A DNA stretch of 64,000 nucleotides from JABDEZ01 sp965276955 (GTDB taxonomy: Bacteria > Bacteroidota > Bacteroidia > Chitinophagales > Chitinophagaceae): the NCBI GenBank assembly GCA_965276955.1, contig CBDIBP010000043.1:1-64000 (forward strand), in the 5' to 3' direction. A program made the translations under genes and the position numbers. Position 1 is the first letter of the stretch. Each line of letters begins with the position of its first letter. This document shows, one piece after another, positions 9,509 through 17,890 of the stretch. A model generated the notes under the pieces. It was not told the origin of the DNA, made no database searches, and was given only the letters and a program-made list of their open reading frames with translations.

Positions 9509-9766
9509 ATGGAACTATCAGAGATCATTGAGAAAACGAACGAGTTTTTAGCGGAAGAGTTTGAGATAGATGTAACCAAAATAACACCTGAGGCTAACCT
9601 GAAAGATACCCTGGAACTGGATAGCCTGGACTATATAGACCTGGTAGTGGTCATAGAAAGCAATTTCAACTTTAAAGTAAAACCTGAAGATTTTGTAGGT
9701 ATCACTACATTCCAGGATTTTTATACTTACGTAGAGCACCGGGTGAACGCGCCGGAGTTGGTATAA
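9509..9766 (+). CDS. Acyl carrier protein, twin copy 2
   Basis: 85 residues with the same S39 phosphopantetheine site in LELDSLDYID. It is 78/85 identical to the protein at 8297, with the differences concentrated at the C-terminus (helix IV region). The 79-base space before it contains no overlap, unlike copy 1, so it may be expressed from a separate ribosome loading event. The pair looks like a local duplication kept under strong protein constraint. Confidence 0.93.
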   Translation: MELSEIIEKTNEFLAEEFEIDVTKITPEANLKDTLELDSLDYIDLVVVIESNFNFKVKPEDFVGITTFQDFYTYVEHRVNAPELV

Positions 9767-9824
9767 CTACACGAAGATAACTTAGGTATAGTGTAGCGCT
9801 CCATTTTTATATCTTGTCAACAGA

Positions 9825-10271
9825 ATGATCACTATGACCGGAACTGAAGGAATCTTGTCCCTTATCCCGCAACGCCCCCCATTTGTAATGGTGGACGAAT
9901 TGCTGTACTCTGACGACAGGAGCAGCAGAACAAGGTTCCGGGTAGCATCAGACAACATTTTAGTGGAGAACGGCACGCTGGCTGAATGTGGCCTGGTAGA
10001 GAACATAGCACAGACCGCTGCCGCAGGCGCCGGTAATACTGCCCGGCGGGCGGGCGTACCGGTAATGCTTGGCTACATAGGTGCCATAAAGAACCTGGAA
10101 GTTTTCGCACTACCGGCAATAGGTGATGTGCTAGAAACGGAAGTAGTGATAGAGAACCAGATATTTGACGTGAGCCTGGTATTGGCCAAAACAATGTGCA
10201 ATGGTGAGGTAATAGCTCAGTGCCAGATGAAGGTATTTATTATCGATCCTAATAAACTAAAGCAGTCATAA
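9825..10271 (+). CDS. Hotdog 3-hydroxyacyl-ACP dehydratase, FabZ/ApeP-like, with His-to-Gln change
   Basis: 148 residues of hotdog fold. The N-terminal motif IPQRPPFVMVDE lines up with the FabZ motif PHRxPFLLVD, but the catalytic histidine is Q16 here. The acidic partner survives as E59 in VENIAQTAA. It probably removes water from the 3-hydroxyacyl-ACP to give the conjugated double bonds. Bacteroidota pigment-locus homologues may share the Gln; I could not check this. A second start codon (Met4) is possible. The second hotdog protein at 16675 may be its partner. Confidence 0.8.
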   Translation: MITMTGTEGILSLIPQRPPFVMVDELLYSDDRSSRTRFRVASDNILVENGTLAECGLVENIAQTAAAGAGNTARRAGVPVMLGYIGAIKNLEVFALPAIGDVLETEVVIENQIFDVSLVLAKTMCNGEVIAQCQMKVFIIDPNKLKQS

Positions 10272-10394
10272 TATCAGATGGCTGCGGTTTTAGGAACTAT
10301 TGGGCCAAAGCATTTTTGAACATCATGAAGCACATGGGGTCAGATCTTTAAAGTAAATGGCCGAGACAAGTAAAGATCATAAAAGTAAAATACG

Positions 10395-10820
10395 TTGCAA
10401 AGAACCTTAAAACACACGACAGAAATAGATGTAAAGTTTAGCGAGGTAGATTCGTTGAGTATAGTATGGCACGGGCACTATGTGCGGTACTTTGAAGATG
10501 GCAGGGAAGCATTTGGTAAAGCATTTGGTATAGATTATCTTACCTGTTATAACAACAATTTCGTAGCGCCAATAGTAAATATCAATTGCGACTATAGGAG
10601 GTTCTTAAAATATGGCGACAGGGTGATCATTGAGACAGAATACGTACCCTGCAGCGCTGCTAAAATGAATTTTAATTATCGCCTGCTGAATGCCGCCACC
10701 GGCGAAATGGTGGTGAATGGCACAAGCATGCAGGTGTTTTTGGATCGCGATACACTGGTACTCCAGTTGACAAACCCTCCATTTATTGAAGAGTGGAAAA
10801 GGAAGCACGAATTGGTATAG
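10395..10820 (+). CDS. Acyl-CoA/ACP thioesterase, 4HBT hotdog family (TTG start)
   Basis: 141 residues. The motif EVDSLSIVWHGHYVRYFED matches the catalytic loop of 4-hydroxybenzoyl-CoA thioesterases, with an aspartate before SLSIVWHGHY. It probably releases the finished acyl chain or edits stalled ACPs. The start appears to be TTG: an in-frame stop lies at 10386-10388 and no in-frame ATG is close downstream of it. It is separated from the preceding dehydratase by 123 bases without a recognisable element and from the halogenase by 42 bases. Confidence 0.85.
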   Translation: MQRTLKHTTEIDVKFSEVDSLSIVWHGHYVRYFEDGREAFGKAFGIDYLTCYNNNFVAPIVNINCDYRRFLKYGDRVIIETEYVPCSAAKMNFNYRLLNAATGEMVVNGTSMQVFLDRDTLVLQLTNPPFIEEWKRKHELV

Positions 10821-10862
10821 TGAATATTGAACATTATTAAATAACTTCCTTAAACCTTAGGA

Positions 10863-12110
10863 ATGAACGTTGAACAAGTTGATGTACTCGTTATTGGCGC
10901 AGGGCCTGCTGGCACTGTAGCGGCTTCTATTGTGAACAAAGCTGGCTACAAAGTGAAGATCGTGGAGAAGCAGTTGTTTCCCCGCTTTGTGATAGGCGAG
11001 AGCTTGCTGCCCCGGTGTATGGAGGCACTAACAGAAGCGGGATTTGTGGACGCTGTAAAAGAAAGAGGGTTCCAGGAAAAATTTGGGGCAAAATTCGTGA
11101 AGGATGGCAAGGTGTGCGACTATTTCTTTGCAGACCAGTTCACCCAGGGCTGGAACTGGACCTGGCAAGTGCCACGTGCAGAATTTGATAAGGTACTTGC
11201 CGATACTGTAGAAAAAATGGGCGTGCCTGTTTGCTACCAACATACGGTCACCAATATAGTGTTCAATGGCTCCTCTTCCATCACCACTATAGAGAATGCT
11301 AATGGTGAGGCATACCAGGTAGCAGCAAAGTTCATTATAGATGGTAGTGGCTACGGCCGGGTAATACCCCGTCTGTTCAACCTTGATAAACCGTCTACAC
11401 TACCACCGCGCAAGGCATTGTTCACCCACGTGGTAGATACTAAACGCTCTATGGACGATGAGCCCAACCGCATTACCATAGTAGTGCACCAGCCCGGCAT
11501 ATGGGTGTGGATAATACCATTCTCAAATGGTGTTACTTCTGTAGGTTTTGTAGGTAAACCAGATTTCTTTGAACAGTATGAAGGCACGGACGAAGAGATA
11601 TTGCGCAGCCTTATGGCAGCAGAGCCTTACATAAGCGAACGGATGAAAGATGCGGAGTTTGCTTTTGCCCCACGCACGCTGCAGTCCTGGTCTTCTACTA
11701 CTGATAAATTTTATGGAGAAGGTTTTGTACTTACAGGTAATGTAACAGAATTCCTGGATCCTATATTTTCTTCCGGTGTCACACTGGCCACGGTATCCAG
11801 CCAAAATGCTGCACACCTGGTGATACGTAAACTGAAAGGTGAAGATATAGACTGGGAAAAGGAATACATGGAGCCGGTGATGCAGGGCGTGAACGTATTT
11901 AAGTCGTATGTGAATGCTTGGTACGATGGCACATTGGACACCATATTTTTTGCTGACAAGTCGGTATACGAGATCAAACAGATGATATGCTCAGTATTGG
12001 CAGGTTATGTGTGGGACCTCGAAAATCCTTACGTCAAGTATCACGATACAGCCCTGCAAAAGTTAACACGTATCATCTCGCTCGATGAAAGGCTGAATAC
12101 GCCGGCGTAA
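10863..12110 (+). CDS. Flavin-dependent halogenase-like FAD oxidoreductase
   Basis: 415 residues. The FAD-binding GAGPAG motif lies at 12-17, and W214-x-W216-x-I218-P219 matches the WxWxIP signature of flavin-dependent halogenases, which keeps them from acting as monooxygenases. K77 or K80 could serve as the hypochlorite-binding lysine, but this is a guess. Flexirubins are often chlorinated on the aromatic ring, which fits this location. A geranylgeranyl-reductase-type or other hydroxylating role is the alternative. The next gene is an ACP 44 bases downstream, in line with a carrier-bound substrate. Confidence 0.8.
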   Translation: MNVEQVDVLVIGAGPAGTVAASIVNKAGYKVKIVEKQLFPRFVIGESLLPRCMEALTEAGFVDAVKERGFQEKFGAKFVKDGKVCDYFFADQFTQGWNWTWQVPRAEFDKVLADTVEKMGVPVCYQHTVTNIVFNGSSSITTIENANGEAYQVAAKFIIDGSGYGRVIPRLFNLDKPSTLPPRKALFTHVVDTKRSMDDEPNRITIVVHQPGIWVWIIPFSNGVTSVGFVGKPDFFEQYEGTDEEILRSLMAAEPYISERMKDAEFAFAPRTLQSWSSTTDKFYGEGFVLTGNVTEFLDPIFSSGVTLATVSSQNAAHLVIRKLKGEDIDWEKEYMEPVMQGVNVFKSYVNAWYDGTLDTIFFADKSVYEIKQMICSVLAGYVWDLENPYVKYHDTALQKLTRIISLDERLNTPA

Positions 12111-12154
12111 CATAAGATAATAAATACCTAAGAAACACCGGTTAACCAGAAGAG

Positions 12155-12409
12155 ATGGATACATTAATGCTTGATCTGAAAAAACAGATCATCGACCAGT
12201 TAAATTTGCAAGACCTGACGCCGGGTGATATAGGCGATGACCAACCGCTTTTTGGCGATGGACTGGGTTTAGATTCTATAGATGCACTGGAACTGATAGC
12301 TATAATGCAGGAAAAATATAAGATCAAGATCTCTAATGCTGAGGACGGGCCTAAAGTGTTTCGTTCCATCAGGACAATGGCTGAATATATTACTGCCCAC
12401 AAGCAATAA
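12155..12409 (+). CDS. Acyl carrier protein, third and divergent copy
   Basis: 84 residues with phosphopantetheine site S41 in GLDSIDALEL. It is unrelated in detail to the twin ACPs and resembles the carrier placed before the KS-CLF pair in aryl polyene loci. Only 11 bases separate it from the following ketosynthase. It likely holds the chain during polyene elongation, whereas the twins may serve other acyl transfer steps (inference from position). Confidence 0.92.
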   Translation: MDTLMLDLKKQIIDQLNLQDLTPGDIGDDQPLFGDGLGLDSIDALELIAIMQEKYKIKISNAEDGPKVFRSIRTMAEYITAHKQ

Positions 12410-12420
12410 ACGAATAGGTA

Positions 12421-13622
12421 ATGGGAGAGCGTGTATACATAGCCGGCATTGGTGTTATTTCGGCCATTGGGACCAATACCGCAACATGCCTTAGTGCCTT
12501 GGAAAATGGTGAAGCAGGTATAGGCCCTATTACCTACCTGGATACTAACTACCGGGATAAACTGCCCGTTGGTGAAGTGAAGCTGGATAATACCGCACTT
12601 GCCCAACTGGCTGGACTGCCAGCCCACATAAGCCGCACAGCACTGCTGAGTGCAGTAGCTGCAAAAGAAGCGCTGGATGATGCGGGTATCTCCAATTTAG
12701 CATCTCTGCGCACAGGCTTCATATCTGCCAACACAGTAGGCGGCATGGATAAAAGCGAACACTTCTTTTCAGACTTTGTTATTGACCCGCGAAGGGGAAA
12801 ACTGAGGGAAGTGGTACATCATCAATCTGGCAACGTTACCGAGTTGGTAGCCGATAAGCTGGGTATAAAAGACCACATCACCACTATTAGCACTGCCTGC
12901 TCTTCATCGGCAAATGCCATTATGCTGGGCGCACGGCTCATAAAAAGTGGACGGCTCGATGTAGTGATAGCAGGCGGCACAGATGCGCTCACAAAAATTT
13001 ACCCTCAACGGTTTTAATACCCTTATGATATTGGATAGCCAGCTGTGCAAACCATTTGATGAGAACAGGAATGGCCTAAACCTGGGTGAGGGCGCAGGCC
13101 TATGTGGTGCTGGTATCAGAAAAAGTAGCAGCTACGCTGAGCAGCCAGCCTTATTGCACCCTCAGTGGCTATTGCAACGCCAACGATGCGTATCACCAAA
13201 CGGCATCATCACCAAACGGTCAGGGTAACTTCCTTGCTATGGAAGGTGCCCTTAAAAAAAGTGGATTGCTGCCGAAGGATATCGATTACATCAACCTGCA
13301 CGGCACCGGCACGCAGAACAATGATATCTCAGAAGGTACTGCTATCAACAGGTTGTTCCAGGCACCCTATCCTAAAATGAGTTCTACCAAATCTTTTACC
13401 GGCCACACGCTGGGCGCCAGTGCTGGGGTAGAGGCGGTATTCTCCGTATTGTCTATTACGCACGATATCATTTACCCTAACCTGCGGCTGCAAACACCAA
13501 TGGTCGGTCTGCCATTTGTGCCCGAGGCCAAAGTGATAAAAGGCGCTGGTGTGCGACATGTGATGTCCAACTCTTTTGGCTTTGGAGGTAATTGTTCATC
13601 CCTTATCTTTTCAAAGCTATAA
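12421..13622 (+). pseudogene. Beta-ketoacyl-ACP synthase (KS of the KS-CLF pair), two frameshifts
   Basis: Reading in three successive frames restores one full-length KAS protein of about 400 residues. Frame 1 (12421 to about 12992) holds C160 in STACSSS. It must shift at the A5 run 12993-12997 into frame 2, which encodes the FTLNGFNTLMILD block, then shift again near 13097-13098 (GCAGGCC) into frame 3, which holds the histidines of LHGTGT and FTGHTLGAS. Each shift is explained by one extra base. No other decay is seen and all catalytic residues remain, so sequencing or assembly error is a serious alternative to a true pseudogene. It lies directly before the chain-length-factor-like gene. Confidence 0.88.
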
Positions 13623-13623
13623 G

Positions 13624-14688
13624 ATGAAGATGTACATACAAGGCACCGGCAATATCTCCCCACAGAACACATTTGGCACCGTTCCATTCCTTATGGAACA
13701 AGAAACGCATACAGGCAACCGGCTGAATGCAATAGAGCCTGCCTATAAACAGATCATAGACCCAAAGCTCATACGCCGTATGAGCCACATCATAAAGATG
13801 GGAGTAGCTGCTGCTATGCAATGCCTTAAGGACGCAAGCGTATCAATGCCGGATGCTATAATTACCGGCACCGCATATGGCTGCCTGGAAGATACAGGCA
13901 CCTTCCTCACCAAACTGGTAGAGTCTGACGAGGAAGTGTTCACACCCACAGCTTTCATACAGTCTACCCACAACACCATAGGTGCACAAATAGGACTCTT
14001 GTTGCAGTGCAATAACTACAACAATGCGTTCGCACACACGGGTGGTTCATTCGAAAGCGCGTTGCTCGATGCCATTATGCTACTAGAAGAGAACGAAGTA
14101 AATAATGTGCTGGTAGGCGGTGTAGATGAGGTGACCGATATAAGCCATAATATACTCAGCCGCTTCGGCCTGTATAGAAATGAAGTAGAAAGTAACCTGC
14201 AACTATTCGATACCGAAACTAAGGGTACCATTGGTGGTGAAGGCGCTGCATTTTTCCTGCTCGGCAATAAACCATCGGGCAACGACTACGCGAAACTGAA
14301 TGCAATAGATACATTTTACAAACCCGATGGTATAGATGCTATGGCAGAAAGAATAGCATTTTTCCTGGCAACGAACAACATAAGCATAAACGATATAGAC
14401 CTGGTAATAACAGGCCGCAACGGAGATGCAAAGAACGATGAGGTGTATACGCAATTGCAACGCGGCATATTCAGCAATACTAATTGTGTCAACTACAAGC
14501 ATCTCTGTGGGGAATACCCAACATCAACTGCATTCGCAATGTGGCTGGCGGCCAACATATTAAAGCAACAGGTAGTACCAGAAGTAGTAAGTAAAACCGT
14601 GGTAGCCCCGGCGCAAATAAACCGGGTACTTGTTTATAACCACTATCAAAACGTGAACCATTCTTTAATGCTACTATCTGTATGTTAA
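13624..14688 (+). CDS. Chain-length-factor-like ketosynthase without catalytic residues
   Basis: 354 residues of thiolase fold. The KAS landmark QSTHNTIGAQIGLLL (about 113-127) is kept, but the active-site cysteine position reads HTGGSFES (about 138-145, Gly for Cys), the first histidine region reads ITGRNGDAKND (Arg for His), and the second reads KHLCGEYP (Glu for His). Loss of all three residues marks a partner subunit like the chain length factor of type II PKS or ApeC of aryl polyene loci. It would pair with the ketosynthase encoded just upstream (1-base gap) and set chain length. A longer frame opens at 13576, but that lies inside the ketosynthase gene, so I chose the ATG at 13624. Confidence 0.85.
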   Translation: MKMYIQGTGNISPQNTFGTVPFLMEQETHTGNRLNAIEPAYKQIIDPKLIRRMSHIIKMGVAAAMQCLKDASVSMPDAIITGTAYGCLEDTGTFLTKLVESDEEVFTPTAFIQSTHNTIGAQIGLLLQCNNYNNAFAHTGGSFESALLDAIMLLEENEVNNVLVGGVDEVTDISHNILSRFGLYRNEVESNLQLFDTETKGTIGGEGAAFFLLGNKPSGNDYAKLNAIDTFYKPDGIDAMAERIAFFLATNNISINDIDLVITGRNGDAKNDEVYTQLQRGIFSNTNCVNYKHLCGEYPTSTAFAMWLAANILKQQVVPEVVSKTVVAPAQINRVLVYNHYQNVNHSLMLLSVC

Positions 14689-15452
14689 GGTTTGGCAGCA
14701 CCACACTTATTGCTGTGGCGATGTTGCTGTTCGCCATAGTGGCCGATGTGTTGTGGGGTGTACCATGGTACGTATATGCTGCCCTGGTGCTTGCCTATTC
14801 ACTCATCCTTTTTTACGGTTGCTACTATGTGGGTTCCAACTTTTTTATACCTATAGTATGCGCTGCAAAGACCAATGAAAAAGAGATCGCTATTACTTTT
14901 GATGATGGACCAGCGTCTGCTACTACATCTATATTGCAGGTCCTTAAAGAGCACAATATAAAAGCAGCTTTCTTCTGCATAGGTAGCCGTATCGCAGGTA
15001 ATGAGCACATATTGAGACAGCTATACGAAGAAGGGCACCTTATAGGCAACCACAGCTTTTCGCACCATTTCTGGTTCGATATGTATGGCTCCGCTAAAAT
15101 GCTGGCTGACCTGCGGCAAATGGATGAAGAGACCAATAGGGTGCTGGGCATTCAGCCAAAATTATTCAGGCCACCATATGGCGTTACCAACCCTAACTTA
15201 AAGAAAGCCATTATTGTCGGCCACTATACACCCGTTGGCTGGAGTGTACGCTCTATGGATACGGTGATAAAGGACCGAGACCAATTACTCGAAAAAATAA
15301 ATAACAAACTAAAGCCTGGAGCAATTTTCCTGTTTCACGATACCAGCACCACTACACTTGCCGTACTACCTGCGTTCCTAAAACACGTAAAGGACAATGG
15401 CTACAAAATAGTGCGTGTCGATCAGCTTTTAAACATACAAGCTTATGCGTAG
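14682..15452 (+). CDS. Membrane-anchored polysaccharide deacetylase (NodB domain)
   Basis: 256 residues. Two N-terminal helices (about 8-25 and 29-50) anchor a NodB domain with TFDDGP (D74, D75), the metal ligands H124 and H128 in NHSFSHH, and RPPYG. These enzymes remove N- or O-acetyl groups from glycans in the envelope. The gene overlaps the CLF gene by 7 bases and the LolA-like gene by 8, so it belongs to the cluster operon. Its substrate in pigment assembly is unknown; deacetylation of the lipid acceptor or of peptidoglycan during export is conceivable. Confidence 0.88.
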   Translation: MLRFGSTTLIAVAMLLFAIVADVLWGVPWYVYAALVLAYSLILFYGCYYVGSNFFIPIVCAAKTNEKEIAITFDDGPASATTSILQVLKEHNIKAAFFCIGSRIAGNEHILRQLYEEGHLIGNHSFSHHFWFDMYGSAKMLADLRQMDEETNRVLGIQPKLFRPPYGVTNPNLKKAIIVGHYTPVGWSVRSMDTVIKDRDQLLEKINNKLKPGAIFLFHDTSTTTLAVLPAFLKHVKDNGYKIVRVDQLLNIQAYA

Positions 15453-16080
15453 AATAATTTTAGTGCTATTGGTAATGATGGCCAGTGTGGCAGCACAGGC
15501 ACAATATGCAGGATATACACCACTTACCGATCTGCAAAAATTCAAAACGCAGTTCACCGCAACTGCGTTAAAAACATCTACCATTAAAAGCGACTTTACA
15601 CAGGAAAAGAACCTGGACATGCTGGCTGAAAAGATAGTATCGAAAGGTAAATTCTGGTTCAAGAAGAACAACATGGTGCGTATGGAATATGAGCATCCCT
15701 ATAAGTACCTTATGATCATCAATAACGATAACGTATTTATTAAGGATGAGCAGAAGGAAAATAAGATCTCTACCAAGTCGAACAAACTATTCCAGCAGAT
15801 AAACAAAATAATGCTCGATTGTGTGCAGGGTACAGTGCTCAGTAACCCTGATTTTAAGACCAGGGTATTTGAAGGCAAGGGCACTTATCTTATTGAGATG
15901 ACACCAGTGAGCAAGTTGATAAAAGGCTTGTTCAAGACCATTAATATCACCATTGATAAAAAAGACAATTCTGTGGCCAGTATAAATATGCAGGAAGTAT
16001 CTGGCGATAACACGCTCATCCATTTTACCAACAAAGAAATAAATACGGCTATACCCGATGCGCTGTTTAGTATTAAGTAG
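15445..16080 (+). CDS. LolA-like outer membrane lipoprotein carrier
   Basis: 211 residues with a signal peptide (about 1-19, ending AQA). The mature part matches the LolA fold: SDFTQEKNL near the start, then GKFWFKKNNMVRMEYEHPY, typical of the open beta barrel that shields lipids in the periplasm. LolA paralogues are standard in aryl polyene clusters and are thought to carry the polyene lipid across the periplasm with an MMPL exporter. It overlaps the deacetylase gene by 8 bases and the following lipoprotein gene by 23. Confidence 0.87.
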   Translation: MRRIILVLLVMMASVAAQAQYAGYTPLTDLQKFKTQFTATALKTSTIKSDFTQEKNLDMLAEKIVSKGKFWFKKNNMVRMEYEHPYKYLMIINNDNVFIKDEQKENKISTKSNKLFQQINKIMLDCVQGTVLSNPDFKTRVFEGKGTYLIEMTPVSKLIKGLFKTINITIDKKDNSVASINMQEVSGDNTLIHFTNKEINTAIPDALFSIK

Positions 16081-16675
16081 TCTCATCGTGCTCCTTGTGG
16101 GTTGCACACCGGTGTATAAGAACTTGCCTGCTGCTACAGGGGATATTCATGGCGTGGATAAGTTCAGGCCCGCATACGATGTAGCACTATACAACACCGC
16201 GGTGAATGTGACCACCCACCACCTCAGCGGCTTGCTGCTGGTAAAAACAATGCCTGATAGTAGTGTGCGTATGGTCTTCAGCAGCGAGATGGGACTTAAG
16301 TTCTTCGATTTCGAATTTCTGCACGATGGTTCATTTAAAGTAAACTATATCATTAAGCAGATGAACAAAAAGGCAGTGATAAAGACATTGAGAAAAGACT
16401 TTGACCTGGTGCTGATGCGCCGTCGCAATTTCAGCACCGCCTACTTACGCAAAGACGGGGGTTTGCTTTACTACGTATTTCCGCAAAAGAAGGGTTCCTT
16501 CTGCTATATCACCAATGCTGCGGGCGATAGCCTGCAACGTATGGAGATAGCATCTAAGAAGAAGCCTATCGTGGTGGCCACCATGCAGCAGTACCACAAT
16601 GGCATACCCGATACCATAGGTATCACGCATAAAAACTTTAAGTTTACAATAGAATTAAAAAAGATAGAACGCTAA
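16058..16675 (+). CDS. Pigment-cluster lipoprotein of unknown function
   Basis: 205 residues with a short signal and lipobox LVGC (Cys16). The rest is beta-rich and has no domain I can name. The start lies inside the LolA-like gene (23-base overlap) and the stop overlaps the next start by one base (TAATG), so its synthesis is tied to both. An outer membrane lipoprotein that accepts the lipid from LolA is the natural guess from this order, analogous to LolB, but LolB similarity is not evident by eye. Confidence 0.8.
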   Translation: MRCLVLSSLIVLLVGCTPVYKNLPAATGDIHGVDKFRPAYDVALYNTAVNVTTHHLSGLLLVKTMPDSSVRMVFSSEMGLKFFDFEFLHDGSFKVNYIIKQMNKKAVIKTLRKDFDLVLMRRRNFSTAYLRKDGGLLYYVFPQKKGSFCYITNAAGDSLQRMEIASKKKPIVVATMQQYHNGIPDTIGITHKNFKFTIELKKIER

Positions 16676-17043
16676 TGCTCCGGAACGATCTCTTTCATTT
16701 TACCCCTCCGCATATAGAAGGTAACGTAGTGCGCACTACGCTGGAGCTTAATGCAGCGCATCCTATATTCGCGGGTCATTTTCCCGACCAGCCCATACTA
16801 CCCGGTGTTTGCATGATGCAAATAGTAAAAGAAATATTAGAGGAAGTAATAGGCGCGCCTACCCGCCTTATGAAAGCAAGTGAAATGAAATTTTTGGCTG
16901 TCATAAACCCTAATGAGAACCCCTCTGTGGAGCTTGAATTGGTGTATACTGCGATAGAGGATACCATTAAAGTGGACGCTACAATATACAACGCCACCGT
17001 AAAGTTCTTTAAGTTCAAAGGGGTGTTCGTGACCCGGCTTTGA
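16675..17043 (+). CDS. Hotdog dehydratase, FabA/ApeI-like
   Basis: 122 residues. HPIFAGHFPDQPILPGV (about 29-45) is the central helix signature of FabZ/FabA-type dehydratases, with H35 in GHFP. The residue after the PGV segment that is often acidic in FabZ appears as Gln in CMMQIVKE, so catalysis may differ. Together with the dehydratase at 9825, which lacks the usual histidine, it could form a heteromer like ApeI/ApeP. It is the last gene of the cluster operon. Confidence 0.82.
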   Translation: MLRNDLFHFTPPHIEGNVVRTTLELNAAHPIFAGHFPDQPILPGVCMMQIVKEILEEVIGAPTRLMKASEMKFLAVINPNENPSVELELVYTAIEDTIKVDATIYNATVKFFKFKGVFVTRL

Positions 17044-17136
17044 TCAACAAAACTTTATGATCTCAACAACATTATCCTAAAGTCTGTTGTGTTGACGGGT
17101 TCGTAAATATAGATTCACTTTTATATCCGGTTTACG

Positions 17137-17877
17137 ATGAAACAAGTGCGAACATCCTCCTTATTTTTAATGTTACTGTTATCTGCACAGGTATCTTTTG
17201 CACAAGCAAAAGGTTTTGCTCTACTTGAGCTATTTACATCCGAAGGGTGTTCCAGTTGTCCTCCTGCTGATAAACTGGCGGCAGCCACATTGAAAGAGTA
17301 CGCCGGCCAAAGCGTATACATACTGGCCTACCATGTAGACTACTGGAACCGACTGGGCTGGAAAGATATATACAGTAACAGTGAATGGTCGACCAGGCAA
17401 AACGATTATGCAGGTCCGCTACATATGAGCAGCGTGTATACTCCGCAAATAATAGTGAATGGCTCTACCGAGTTTGTAGGTTCTGATGCTCGTAAATTGC
17501 ATGTTGCTATAAAGGCCCAGTTTGATAACAAAGAGGCTAACTCCGTGAGTTTAAAGGCCGGCTTGGCTCATGACCATACAATAGCTATCTCCTATAATAT
17601 TTCAGGTGATTTGCATGGTAAACAATTAAAGGTAGCGATTGTGCAGAAAAATGCATCTTCGAGTATAAAGGCAGGCGAGAACTCCGGCAAAGTGTTAGCA
17701 CACGTGAATGTGGTACGCTCGCTAACAACCATACCCCTTAATGACAGATCAGCTGCCGAGCTAAAATTAGGTATACCGGACGGTCTTAACGCCCAGGATA
17801 TTGCGGTCATTGCTTTTGTGCAAAAAGGCAACGCTGGTGCTATTACTGGCGCAAGTGCAATAACTACTATCAGGTAG
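17137..17877 (+). CDS. DUF1223 secreted thioredoxin-like protein
   Basis: 246 residues with a signal peptide (about 1-24). The DUF1223 hallmark ELFTSEGCSSCPPAD contains C38-x-x-C41, a thioredoxin-like pair, followed by an HVDYWNRLGW motif. The family is periplasmic or secreted and its physiological function is not established. It stands alone between the pigment cluster and the convergent kinase gene, 13 bases from that gene's end. Confidence 0.85.
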   Translation: MKQVRTSSLFLMLLLSAQVSFAQAKGFALLELFTSEGCSSCPPADKLAAATLKEYAGQSVYILAYHVDYWNRLGWKDIYSNSEWSTRQNDYAGPLHMSSVYTPQIIVNGSTEFVGSDARKLHVAIKAQFDNKEANSVSLKAGLAHDHTIAISYNISGDLHGKQLKVAIVQKNASSSIKAGENSGKVLAHVNVVRSLTTIPLNDRSAAELKLGIPDGLNAQDIAVIAFVQKGNAGAITGASAITTIR

Positions 17878-17890
17878 TTTCCTTCTCCTG

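Noticed and set aside
12421..13622. Programmed frameshifting in the second ketosynthase
   Set aside because: Two separate shifts without slippery-site plus pseudoknot features are needed, so mutation or sequencing error is more plausible.
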